Assembly (NCBI RefSeq): GCF_027924665.1
Contig: NZ_AP027043.1
Span: 4,464,001-4,528,000, forward strand
Direction of reading: 5' to 3'
Length of the DNA stretch: 64,000 nt
From: Flavobacterium sp. GSB-24
Lineage (GTDB): Bacteria > Bacteroidota > Bacteroidia > Flavobacteriales > Flavobacteriaceae
Below, one piece after another: positions 1 to 7,261 of this stretch. Positions within the stretch are counted from its first letter, which is position 1, and every line of letters begins with the position of its first letter. The notes beneath the pieces were generated by a model. That model ran no database searches and was not told the DNA's origin. It was given only the letters and a program-made list of their open reading frames with translations. Made by a program: the position numbers and the translations under genes.

Positions 1-808
1 CAGCTCCTTGTTCTTTGGTTTTTTGTATTTTTTTCATTTCTGCTTCGGCTTCAATGTTTGGTGTTCCGTCTGGATGCAGTGCACCTATTGCAACAAAATC
101 TTCAAAAGTTAAATATCTGCTCAAATTTGTCTCTAGAATTAAACCAGGGTGTAAGCTATAAGCACGAACACCAAACTGCTGTGCTCTTTTATCCAGTTCT
201 ACCGTAAAAAGCACGTTTGCTGTTTTGGCTTGCCCGTAAGCTTCAAATTTGTCGTATTTCCTAACATTGTAATTTACATCTTCAAAAAGAACTGGCGAAA
301 AGTGATGCCCTGAGGATGAAACATTTACCACCCTTGCTCCATTTGCTTTTTTCAAGGCGTCCCACAGCTTCGCAGTCAAATGAAAATGCCCTAAATGATT
401 GGTAGAAAATTGTCCTTCATAACCACGCTGATCACGCTGCAAAGGGGTCCACATAATACCTGCATTGTTTATAAGCATATGCAGCGGTCTACCCGAAGCT
501 AAAAAATTTTCAGCGAATGCATCAATAGAATCTGGGTTTGTTAGATTTAATGTTTCTACTTCTACATTCAAAATTCCTTGCAGATTTTTCTTTGCTTTTT
601 CCGTATCTCTTGCTGGAACGATAACTGTTGCCCCTGCCGAAGTCAGTGTTTTGGTGATTTCTAATCCAAGTCCACTGTCACCACCTGTAACAATTGCGGT
701 TTTGCCTGTAAGATCGATTCCTTGGATAACATCTGTTGTTGTTGATGCTTTGTTGAAGCCTGAACCTATCGGTTTTTGTAAAGCTCCGTTGTAATTATTT
801 TGTTCCAT
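1..808 (-). CDS. SDR-family oxidoreductase (C-terminus cut by window edge)
   Basis: Short-chain dehydrogenase/reductase that should use NAD(P)H to reduce or oxidise an alcohol/carbonyl; the substrate cannot be told. The reading frame starts at the ATG on 808-806 and runs off the window, so the C-terminus is missing. Visible family features, in order, are a Rossmann TGGDSGLG cofactor motif, an NNAG motif, a serine-rich strand (VNVSSSG) and the catalytic YGQAK (YxxxK). The overall form resembles the retinol dehydrogenase/protochlorophyllide reductase-like branch of SDRs, which has a roughly 35-residue N-terminal extension before the Rossmann fold. It stands alone, with a possible promoter just upstream. 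Family assignment is firm; function is open. Confidence 0.9.
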   Translation of the reverse strand, partial: MEQNNYNGALQKPIGSGFNKASTTTDVIQGIDLTGKTAIVTGGDSGLGLEITKTLTSAGATVIVPARDTEKAKKNLQGILNVEVETLNLTNPDSIDAFAENFLASGRPLHMLINNAGIMWTPLQRDQRGYEGQFSTNHLGHFHLTAKLWDALKKANGARVVNVSSSGHHFSPVLFEDVNYNVRKYDKFEAYGQAKTANVLFTVELDKRAQQFGVRAYSLHPGLILETNLSRYLTFEDFVAIGALHPDGTPNIEAEAEMKKIQKTKEQGA

Positions 809-830
809 TTTTTTAAAAATTTTATTAGAA

Positions 831-857
831 CAAAAATAAAAAGCATTTATCCTGCAA
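831..857 (-). promoter_or_regulatory. possible promoter of the SDR gene
   Basis: On the minus strand a TTTG (-33-like) is followed after 16 bases by TATTTTTG, matching the Bacteroidota -7 element TAnnTTTG. It lies about 25 bases before the SDR start. The spacer is one base shorter than the usual 17-19, so this is tentative. Confidence 0.35.
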
Positions 858-985
858 ACTTTGTTTAAAAGTCCTATTTACTTTGTTTATAGGGTCGGTT
901 GTTGTTAATGTGCTTACACCTCTCTCCTTATTATAAAAGCATATATAAAGGAAGCTTTGCAAGCTGAAATATTATACGTCTGAGA

Positions 986-1663
986 TCAATTGTCCTGAGA
1001 TGAAAATGCATCAGCTTTCGGATCATAAAGCATTGCCGTACATAAACAGTTTTTTCTTTCTTTACTGAGCAATATTGGGCAATTCACGCAAGTCTTGCAA
1101 TTTTCCCAAAAAAGATCGTCACTTGTAAGTTCCGAGAATGTAACCGGTTCAAAACCTAGTTCATGGTTCATTTTCATTACGGCAAGACCAGAAGTCAAAC
1201 TGAATATACGGGCAGTTGGATACTTCTCACGGCTCAGCTCAAAAATAGTTTTCTTAATCCTTTTTGCAAGTCCAGTATGTCTGAATTCAGGTGCTACAAT
1301 TAATCCTGAATTAGAAACATATTTTCCGTTCTCCCATGCAGAAATAAAAGAAAAACCTGCCCACCTGCCATCTGATGCAAAAGCGATGACAGCTTCTCCT
1401 TTTTTCATTTTTGCTTCAAGCATTTCTGGAGAGCGCTGAGAAATACCTGTTCCACGTGCGATAGCCGATGATAATGTTACCTCACAGATTTGCTTGATCC
1501 AAAAAGTATGAACAGATCTGGCTTTCTCAATAATAAATTCAACTGGTTCCAAAACATCCGCGGCAGTTGAAGGGATTGTTTTAGTGTAAAATGAGCTGGA
1601 AAATAAAGCACTTTTACTAGGCAGCTGTATTTTAGGATCTATAATAGGGTTTATAATTTTCAT
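986..1663 (-). CDS. GNAT-family N-acetyltransferase, paralogue of the arginine-cluster type
   Basis: Acetyl-CoA-dependent N-acetyltransferase of 225 residues. The acetyl-CoA loop is visible as PEFRHTGLA (R-x-x-G-x-A), followed by the block FELSREKYPTARIF and by GLAVMKMNHELGFEPVTFSEL. A cysteine cluster of form C-x2-C-x2-C, then RKNCLC and MLYDP, closes the protein. From memory, this C-terminal arrangement is typical of the GNAT protein encoded at the head of arginine biosynthesis clusters in Bacteroidota. Here no arginine gene is near, and there is an extra N-terminal stretch of about 45 residues, so it looks like a stand-alone paralogue. The substrate is unknown. A small ORF lies 11 bases upstream on the same strand. 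Confidence 0.85.
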   Translation of the reverse strand: MKIINPIIDPKIQLPSKSALFSSSFYTKTIPSTAADVLEPVEFIIEKARSVHTFWIKQICEVTLSSAIARGTGISQRSPEMLEAKMKKGEAVIAFASDGRWAGFSFISAWENGKYVSNSGLIVAPEFRHTGLAKRIKKTIFELSREKYPTARIFSLTSGLAVMKMNHELGFEPVTFSELTSDDLFWENCKTCVNCPILLSKERKNCLCTAMLYDPKADAFSSQDN

Positions 1664-1674
1664 AATAATTTAGT

Positions 1675-1821
1675 TTACAATATTTTAGAGATTAGCAAAA
1701 CAGTAATAAAGAAAACTATGGTGAACACCATTAAATTTATTACCCTTCCTTTATTGTGTGTAGATTTATTTGTTATGTATTGTTTCGTAATCTCTTTACT
1801 TCTAGTCTTATTTGTTTTCAT
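1675..1821 (-). CDS. small single-span membrane peptide (48 aa), tentative
   Basis: An open frame from ATG (1821-1819) to TAA encodes 48 residues. The first 27 are polar and strongly basic (MKTNKTRSKEITKQY...), followed by a hydrophobic helix (LMVFTIVFFITVLLI) and a short end. It stops 11 bases before the acetyltransferase start, so the two could be co-transcribed. I recognise no family. The clear polar/hydrophobic division favours a real small membrane protein, but there is no strong ribosome site and no comparative support. Confidence 0.35.
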   Translation of the reverse strand: MKTNKTRSKEITKQYITNKSTHNKGRVINLMVFTIVFFITVLLISKIL

Positions 1822-2133
1822 ATATCTATATTGTTAAAGTTGCAGCAAAAGTTTTAGAACCTACAAATCAATTCGATTCTATCAAGTTTAAAACAACTGT
1901 AATTTTTCTGAAAGCTAAAAAACAAAGGGTATGCCAAGAAAAACAAATATTTGCAAGTAATTAATTATCAAGATAATAAAGAACAAAATAGTAATTACAC
2001 TATTCAAATTATTATCAAAATGATAAGATAATAATCAAAATGAGAGGCACACTAGGCTTATAATATTAAATTTCTTAACCCATAAGACATCCCAAAAGTT
2101 TATGACCAAAGAACTTTCAATTACTTTTTGGAT
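1822..2133. other. AT-rich intergenic stretch
   Basis: About 310 bases with no convincing gene, promoter or repeat. An open frame crossing 2035-2217 on the minus strand runs through the terminator at 2134-2167 and is not believed. Confidence 0.6.
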
Positions 2134-2167
2134 AAAAAAAACTGCCAGCATAAATACTGGCAGTTTT
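2134..2167 (-). terminator. intrinsic terminator after the double-glycine peptide gene
   Basis: An 11-bp perfect stem (2138-2148 with 2157-2167) and an 8-base loop are followed on the minus strand by seven consecutive U. It lies 78 bases after the stop of the small peptide gene and supports that gene being transcribed. Confidence 0.85.
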
Positions 2168-2244
2168 AATTTGGAATTATAAAGTGTCTTTAAGAACAGC
2201 ACTAAAATGAGCTTCATGATCCTGATGTTCTATTCAAGGCTGAA

Positions 2245-2400
2245 TTAACACTTATAATATCTGTTTCTAATTTCATCATAACACAGATTCGGGTACTGAT
2301 AACCTCCCATAGTCTGTTTTAACTGTTTTTCAGTTAGTTTTTGCACATCACTCGGTAGAAATTTTTTAACTTCTTTGTCTTTTGGTTTTTTGTTAAACAT
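2245..2400 (-). CDS. double-glycine leader peptide (bacteriocin/RiPP precursor-like, 51 aa)
   Basis: A 51-residue peptide beginning MFNKKPKDKEVKKFLPSDV. Its N-terminal half reads like the leader of peptides exported and cleaved by C39-peptidase transporters: a charged amphipathic stretch, then KLTEKQLKQTMGG with glycines at 32-33. In Bacteroidota, peptides with an L..eqlk.I.GG pattern of this kind are annotated as natural-product or bacteriocin-like precursors. The predicted core after GG is 18 residues, begins YQYPNLCYDE, ends YYKC, is rich in tyrosine and has two cysteines (40 and 51) that could form a disulfide. An intrinsic terminator follows. The upstream gene on the same strand encodes a putative glycosyltransferase, a possible modifying enzyme. 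No transporter or peptidase gene is in the window. The leader reading is fairly secure; product and activity are unknown. Confidence 0.7.
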   Translation of the reverse strand: MFNKKPKDKEVKKFLPSDVQKLTEKQLKQTMGGYQYPNLCYDEIRNRYYKC

Positions 2401-2709
2401 AACTTATAGTTTTAAAGTGATTATTATTCCAATCATTTAAAGACACTTGGAATTTATGTCTGTTTTAGCGCAGTTTTTTTACTGCTTAAATATCTTTGAA
2501 TTAACTGTGCAAAGTCATGATTAAGTTCTGGTATCCACAAAACCAAAATTATACTTACAAATATGATTTATTTTTACGATAATTACTTACTTTTAACCTA
2601 TTTTTTTTATATTTTAACATAATTACTGATTTTATAACAAGGAGTATCTAAAAATATTCATGAAACAATGAACCCATGAAATGTTTGACCAATATGCTTT
2701 AGATTATTC
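2401..2709. other. intergenic region between the peptide and the glycosyltransferase-like gene
   Basis: 309 bases, very AT-rich. On the minus strand a TAATTTTG at 2551-2544 fits the -7 element of Bacteroidota promoters, but no TTG sits at the right distance upstream. It may serve the peptide gene; evidence is weak. Confidence 0.4.
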
Positions 2710-4047
2710 TTATTTATAAATTGCGATTATTTTTAAAACAATATAACTGGCAAGAAGTCCGTTTAAAAGTGTTAAAATGCCGTCTTGCTGCTCCTGTGTG
2801 TCGTAATCAAAATGAACCAGCATTTCTGCAATAAACTCAGAATACAGGATTCCCGGTTCTATTGCGCCTAATGCAATTTGATCTAAATCATCCAGCTGGT
2901 ATTTTCCAGGAGCAACGTTATGCTCCTTTATTTCCAGAAAAAAGACTTCTTCATCATTGAGCTCAGAGACTGTCTGTTCAAGGCCGTCTAACAGCGCGAT
3001 ATTAAAATCTTCCTTCTTCCCAAGCAGGCTTTTCAGATAACCTGACAGACCTTCTGTATAAAGGTCCCTTTTCAGCAGATAATGTTCAGCAGAAAACTTT
3101 TTACTTTTGAGCTCATGATCAAACATAGAAATCAGTTCTGCTGCCATTTCTAGGGTCAAAAATTCAATTTCATTATGCTCGCCTTCCGCCTCATTGATCA
3201 TTAAGGCCCATTTTGAATAATACTGCGGATAATTTTTCATTACATAAACTTCCATAGCTTTACATACGGCAGGATTTTTTTTATAGGCTCCCAGTAAATG
3301 TAAATACTTTTTATCGGGAACATCCTGAAATTCAGCAAAACCAGAATAGTAGCCGTCATTGTACACTTCACTAAACAAAAAATCAATTTTTGCCTCCCTC
3401 TTCTGAGCATACTGATAGAACAGCACCTGCTCAAAAAATAGATTAAAATTAAGGCAGTTAATTTTGGACCAGGCTTTTCTGTTTTTATCTAAAAAATCAA
3501 TGCTGATTCTGGCATACTCTTTAAAAAAATCAATATCATTTCCCCCTGTAACGCCCATATTGCATCCAAAATTATCGGGACGCTTATGATAGCTCTCCAT
3601 TTCATCGGGCATGTAGATAAGTTCGGGTGAAATTTCATTCCACATTTTAGCATAGTTACTGGCAGTAATTTCTAAATTCTGAGTGAGTACAGCCGCATCC
3701 CGAAATTTTTCATTCAAAGATTCCCAAACAAAAACATCTCCGTCAATGTGCAGAAACGGCTCGGTCTGCATCTGGTATACTTTAATTTTAGAAACAGCCC
3801 AGAGATCACTGTGATAATCATTTAAATCATCTAAAACGACATGAACTTTGGTATACGGAAGATGAAGTTTTGTAATTAAGATCTCATATCCGAAACGATC
3901 TGTGTACAATTCAACATCTTTATGAAATTTCACCAATTGGTGACAGCTTAAAATCCAGCTCAGCCAATTATATTTATAGGAAAACCAGCCATAATTACTT
4001 TTTAAATCAGTTGAATTACTGGTCCAAAAACTTTGTATTATCTTCAT
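2710..4047 (-). CDS. glycosyltransferase-like protein with DGD motif (DUF6734-like)
   Basis: 445 residues, no signal peptide, so probably cytoplasmic. The N-terminal 280 residues resemble a GT-A fold. A start MKIIQSFWTS is followed by a region on body and movement (LYTDRFGYEIL) and then by FLHIDGDVFVW, where D102-G103-D104 would be the metal/nucleotide-sugar DxD motif. Later FGCNMGVTGGND resembles the acceptor-side loop of such enzymes. By memory it resembles the uncharacterised family DUF6734. The C-terminal 150 residues are acidic and look like a separate domain, with a hydrophobic last helix (LLNGLLASYIVLKIIAIY). The next gene downstream on the same strand encodes the double-glycine peptide, so glycosylation of that peptide is a plausible but untested role. 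A cell-surface glycan role is the main alternative. Confidence 0.6.
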   Translation of the reverse strand: MKIIQSFWTSNSTDLKSNYGWFSYKYNWLSWILSCHQLVKFHKDVELYTDRFGYEILITKLHLPYTKVHVVLDDLNDYHSDLWAVSKIKVYQMQTEPFLHIDGDVFVWESLNEKFRDAAVLTQNLEITASNYAKMWNEISPELIYMPDEMESYHKRPDNFGCNMGVTGGNDIDFFKEYARISIDFLDKNRKAWSKINCLNFNLFFEQVLFYQYAQKREAKIDFLFSEVYNDGYYSGFAEFQDVPDKKYLHLLGAYKKNPAVCKAMEVYVMKNYPQYYSKWALMINEAEGEHNEIEFLTLEMAAELISMFDHELKSKKFSAEHYLLKRDLYTEGLSGYLKSLLGKKEDFNIALLDGLEQTVSELNDEEVFFLEIKEHNVAPGKYQLDDLDQIALGAIEPGILYSEFIAEMLVHFDYDTQEQQDGILTLLNGLLASYIVLKIIAIYK

Positions 4048-4911
4048 TTAAATGGAGCTGAGCTTATATTTTTAAATTAAAATGCCAATTATTCCCGATT
4101 CTTGATTCATACTGTATCTGATAAAAATGCCTTAAACATCATTTTTTCAAATTTGAATCAGTATAATACCAGTTGCAATATAACTTAATTATTTATAAGT
4201 TTTTACGGTATTCCGTATTATCAAGAGATTCTACTCTCAGCCGCTCAAAACATTAGATCCAACTGGAGTCCAAAAAAATAAAAAATGGATGATGTAGCTG
4301 ACAACACCAATACGGCCAGCAGAAGTAGATGGGAGCAGGATATCTTAACAGTATGAAAGAGGCCTTGAAAACACAGGATTTTAATAAATAGTACAATCAT
4401 CAATATCCCTTTTCAAAACCTCTGCTTTTAAATTTAATTTCTGCATCTATAGATTCATAAATTCTTTATTTGAATCGCTTCCTGTTGTTCAACATGTATT
4501 TTTTTGTAAAAACAAACTAAAAGCCAGAAATTAAATAGTGTTAAAATCACATTTTATTTATTTTTTAACTTTTATAATGAAAGAAAATTTCTTAACTTAA
4601 CATAATAATTGATCGACTAACGGTTAAAAAAACCGATGTATTACCTAAATTTATTAAAAAACAAATGCTTGGCTTTTTACCATCGATCAATAAAATTTTA
4701 CTATTTATTAATAATTAAAAACAAATTACAAATTTAAAAATCATCGCTAGGGAGAAAAAACTACTCATCACAATCTATTTTGTATTTATTTTGTATTTCT
4801 AGTTTCAGAATATTCATTCTGTGCATCTTTTCTATTGATGATATTTTAAAATTTTTAGAGAACCAAGGTATCAGCGTATATCTCTTTATTAAACATTTAA
4901 ATTATCGTATT
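4048..4911. other. long intergenic region, with a possible decayed gene near 4200-4391
   Basis: About 860 bases between divergent genes. Most is very AT-rich and carries no clear signal. The part from about 4200 to 4391 is noticeably richer in G and C and gives short, interrupted translations (for example RSRWEQDILT followed, after a one-base shift, by MKEALKTQDFNK and a stop), as a degraded coding remnant would. No intact gene, terminator or consensus promoter was found. Confidence 0.3.
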
Positions 4912-5724
4912 ATGAAAAAACTTTTCTTATCATCTGTCCTGCTTTTTCCTATTAATTCGGTTCTCTTATCTAATCCTATTGCTGTCAGCCCTTATCAAAT
5001 CTTTGAAGCTGTAGGCTTTACAAAATCCATTAGCCCACTTGAAACAGAAAGACACAGGGTGTGGATTAATCTAACAAATCCCAACGGTTTATTTAAACAG
5101 ATTCTTATCGGATATGTGAAAGGAGCCACCAACGGATGGGATCTCAATTATGACGCTGTCTCATTGGATGCTAACAAATTCGCCGATTTTTACAGTATCA
5201 ATGAGGATAAAAAACTCGTTATTCAAGGACGTGCGCTGCCATTCGATTTAGCCGATACAGTGCCTCTTGGTTACAGATCCAGTATTGTTGGAGATTTGAC
5301 TATTGCCATTGATCGCGCTGATGGCGATTTATTAAACTACAATATTTATTTACATGATAAAGAAACTGGTACTGTTCATAATTTGAAAAGTGGCGGTTAT
5401 ACATTCTACTCTCCTACAGGTGTTTTTACAGATCGTTTCTTTATAAGTTATGGTACTGATAAAAACTTAGGAATAGATGATTTTAAAAATGTTCCACAGA
5501 AATTAAATGTTGCATCGAAGGATAAAACGATCAGGTTAAAATCGGACAAGACAGGATTAAATGAGGTTTCTGTTTTCGACATAGCAGGAAAACTGCTTTA
5601 CAATAAACAAAATATCGGGGAGTCAGAATTAGAGATTTCCAGCATTCAATCAGGGCCTCAAATTTTATTAGTTAAAACAACATTAGATGATGGCCACATT
5701 ATAACTAAGAAGGTACTTTTCTAG
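4912..5724 (+). CDS. T9SS type A sorting-domain secreted protein
   Basis: A 270-residue exported protein. I chose the ATG at 4912 because it opens a signal peptide (MKKLFLSSVLLFPINSVLL); a longer frame upstream adds unconvincing sequence. Residues 25-195 form an uncharacterised region containing GYVKGATNGWDLNYD and GDLTIAIDRADGD, probably a beta-sandwich. The last 70 residues are a T9SS C-terminal sorting domain: a KLNVASKDKTIRLKS strand, the VSVFDIAGKLLYN core and the end ITKKVLF. The protein should cross the outer membrane by the type IX system. It stands alone and ends in a terminator. Its function is unknown; adhesion is common for such proteins. Confidence 0.8.
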   Translation: MKKLFLSSVLLFPINSVLLSNPIAVSPYQIFEAVGFTKSISPLETERHRVWINLTNPNGLFKQILIGYVKGATNGWDLNYDAVSLDANKFADFYSINEDKKLVIQGRALPFDLADTVPLGYRSSIVGDLTIAIDRADGDLLNYNIYLHDKETGTVHNLKSGGYTFYSPTGVFTDRFFISYGTDKNLGIDDFKNVPQKLNVASKDKTIRLKSDKTGLNEVSVFDIAGKLLYNKQNIGESELEISSIQSGPQILLVKTTLDDGHIITKKVLF

Positions 5725-5749
5725 TTTGAAAAAAGCACAAAAAAAAATT

Positions 5750-5791
5750 AAAGCCAGCGGATACAATCAAGTTTCCGCTGGCTTTTTTTTT
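5750..5791. terminator. bidirectional intrinsic terminator
   Basis: An 11-bp perfect stem (5750-5760 with 5775-5785), a 14-base loop, a T-run on the plus side and an A-run on the other side. It can end both the T9SS cargo gene and the minus-strand PUL operon converging from the right. Confidence 0.9.
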
Positions 5792-5856
5792 ATGTAATTT
5801 TAAGAACATTTGTTGTTTATATTTCAAAAGATACTAATAGAGTAAAAAATATTCAT

Positions 5857-7230
5857 TTATCTATTTTTACTTTTTAATTGATACAAAACAGAACTGTGCG
5901 GTTTTAAATCTGTTTCTATTTCTTTTGAAATTATTTTTGATTTTTCTCCTGTCCACATATTTAAAACCTCCACAGAACCTGAAATTCCAAGATCTGAAAG
6001 GTTTACAGTTACTTTTTTTGAAACTGTATCTGAGATATTAAACAAAGCCAGATAAATACTTCCATCTTTTGCATTTTTTGAAGTCACGGCAATCTTTCCC
6101 TCTTTCTGGAAAAGTTGTTTTACTGCTGTACTTTCGTTATGCATTTTCAAGACCTCATTATTTGTCAATAATGATATCGTAAAGGCATCGTTGCTAGGTA
6201 AGTCTCCCCCAAAGAACAATGGTGATTTAAAAATGTTGAAAAATGTAATCAACGTATATTGTTCGTCTTTTGTTAAACGCGTCATTCTTTCTTCGCCACG
6301 CTCTCCCCTAATCGAAATACGTCCTAACGGAATCATATCGCAGTCTGGCCATGTTCCCGGTGCAATGTATGGATACCATTTTTGTGCTACATCCATCAAA
6401 TGTGTGATATGCGGCCATGTGTCCCAAACATCATCCACCATACGCCACATATTGGCATGTTTAGTTACATGTGGTGCAGCAGAAATTGGTGTTTCTCCAG
6501 GTGAAGTGCTCAAAACTATTTTACGTCCGCAATTGTCGATTGCATTTCTTATTAAGTTGATTTCTCCTTCGTGATAAGGTCTTGATAAATCATCGATTTT
6601 AATGAAATCTACTCCCCATTGTGCATATAATTCGAAGATAGAATTATAATATTCCTGAGCTCCGGGTTTATCTGCCACAACAGTATAATTGTCTCTTAAC
6701 CATTCACATTGTAATGCTGTAGAATAAATCTGGTCTGCTGTGATTCCGTTGGTTCCTTTTACTGGGAGTTTATCTTCAACTGCTTTCTTCGGAATTCCAC
6801 GCATTATATGAATTCCGAATTTTAATCCTTTTTTATGGATATAATCGGCTAAAGGCTTAAAACCTTGTCCATCTTTCGCAGAAGGAAATCGATTAACGGC
6901 TGGAAGATATCTGCCGTACTGATCGATTACATATCGCGGGTTTGTCTGATTATAACCTCCTGCTTTATCATTTTCAACAAACCATCGAATATCAACAACA
7001 ATATATTCCCATCCAAATTTCTTGAGCTCTTTTGCCATGTAATCGGCATTGGCTTTTACTTCGTGTTCTTCAACTGTTGGGCCATAGCAATCCCAGCTGT
7101 TCCACCCCATTGGCGGTGTCTGAGCCCATTGCTTGAATTCTTCTTTTTGAAAGGTTTTATTTTGACAATTCGCTGAGATCGAATACATAATAATTACTAA
7201 TACCAACACAACTGTGTTTTTTATCTTCAT
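5857..7230 (-). CDS. GH27 glycosidase, probable beta-L-arabinopyranosidase or alpha-galactosidase
   Basis: Secreted retaining exo-glycosidase, 457 residues with signal peptide. The GH27 start TPPMGWNSWDCYG is at 38-50, the nucleophile D213 lies in FIKIDDLS, and the acid/base D267 lies in MWRMVDDVWDTW. A beta-sheet C-terminal domain follows. In alpha-galactosidases the sugar C6 hydroxyl is held by a DD pair after strand beta-2; here that site reads VVDIRW, D80-I81. As I recall, an Ile in place of the second Asp marks the Streptomyces GH27 beta-L-arabinopyranosidase. So removal of L-arabinopyranose is as likely as removal of alpha-galactose. It is the last gene of the long operon and sits 31 bases after the GH2 gene. 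Confidence 0.9.
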   Translation of the reverse strand: MKIKNTVVLVLVIIMYSISANCQNKTFQKEEFKQWAQTPPMGWNSWDCYGPTVEEHEVKANADYMAKELKKFGWEYIVVDIRWFVENDKAGGYNQTNPRYVIDQYGRYLPAVNRFPSAKDGQGFKPLADYIHKKGLKFGIHIMRGIPKKAVEDKLPVKGTNGITADQIYSTALQCEWLRDNYTVVADKPGAQEYYNSIFELYAQWGVDFIKIDDLSRPYHEGEINLIRNAIDNCGRKIVLSTSPGETPISAAPHVTKHANMWRMVDDVWDTWPHITHLMDVAQKWYPYIAPGTWPDCDMIPLGRISIRGERGEERMTRLTKDEQYTLITFFNIFKSPLFFGGDLPSNDAFTISLLTNNEVLKMHNESTAVKQLFQKEGKIAVTSKNAKDGSIYLALFNISDTVSKKVTVNLSDLGISGSVEVLNMWTGEKSKIISKEIETDLKPHSSVLYQLKSKNR

Positions 7231-7261
7231 CTTAATTTGAATTAATTTGAATACTATTTTT

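Noticed and set aside
2035..2217. 60-codon minus-strand frame
   Set aside because: It runs through a clear terminator stem and has no family or ribosome site; hydrophobicity is from AT-rich sequence.
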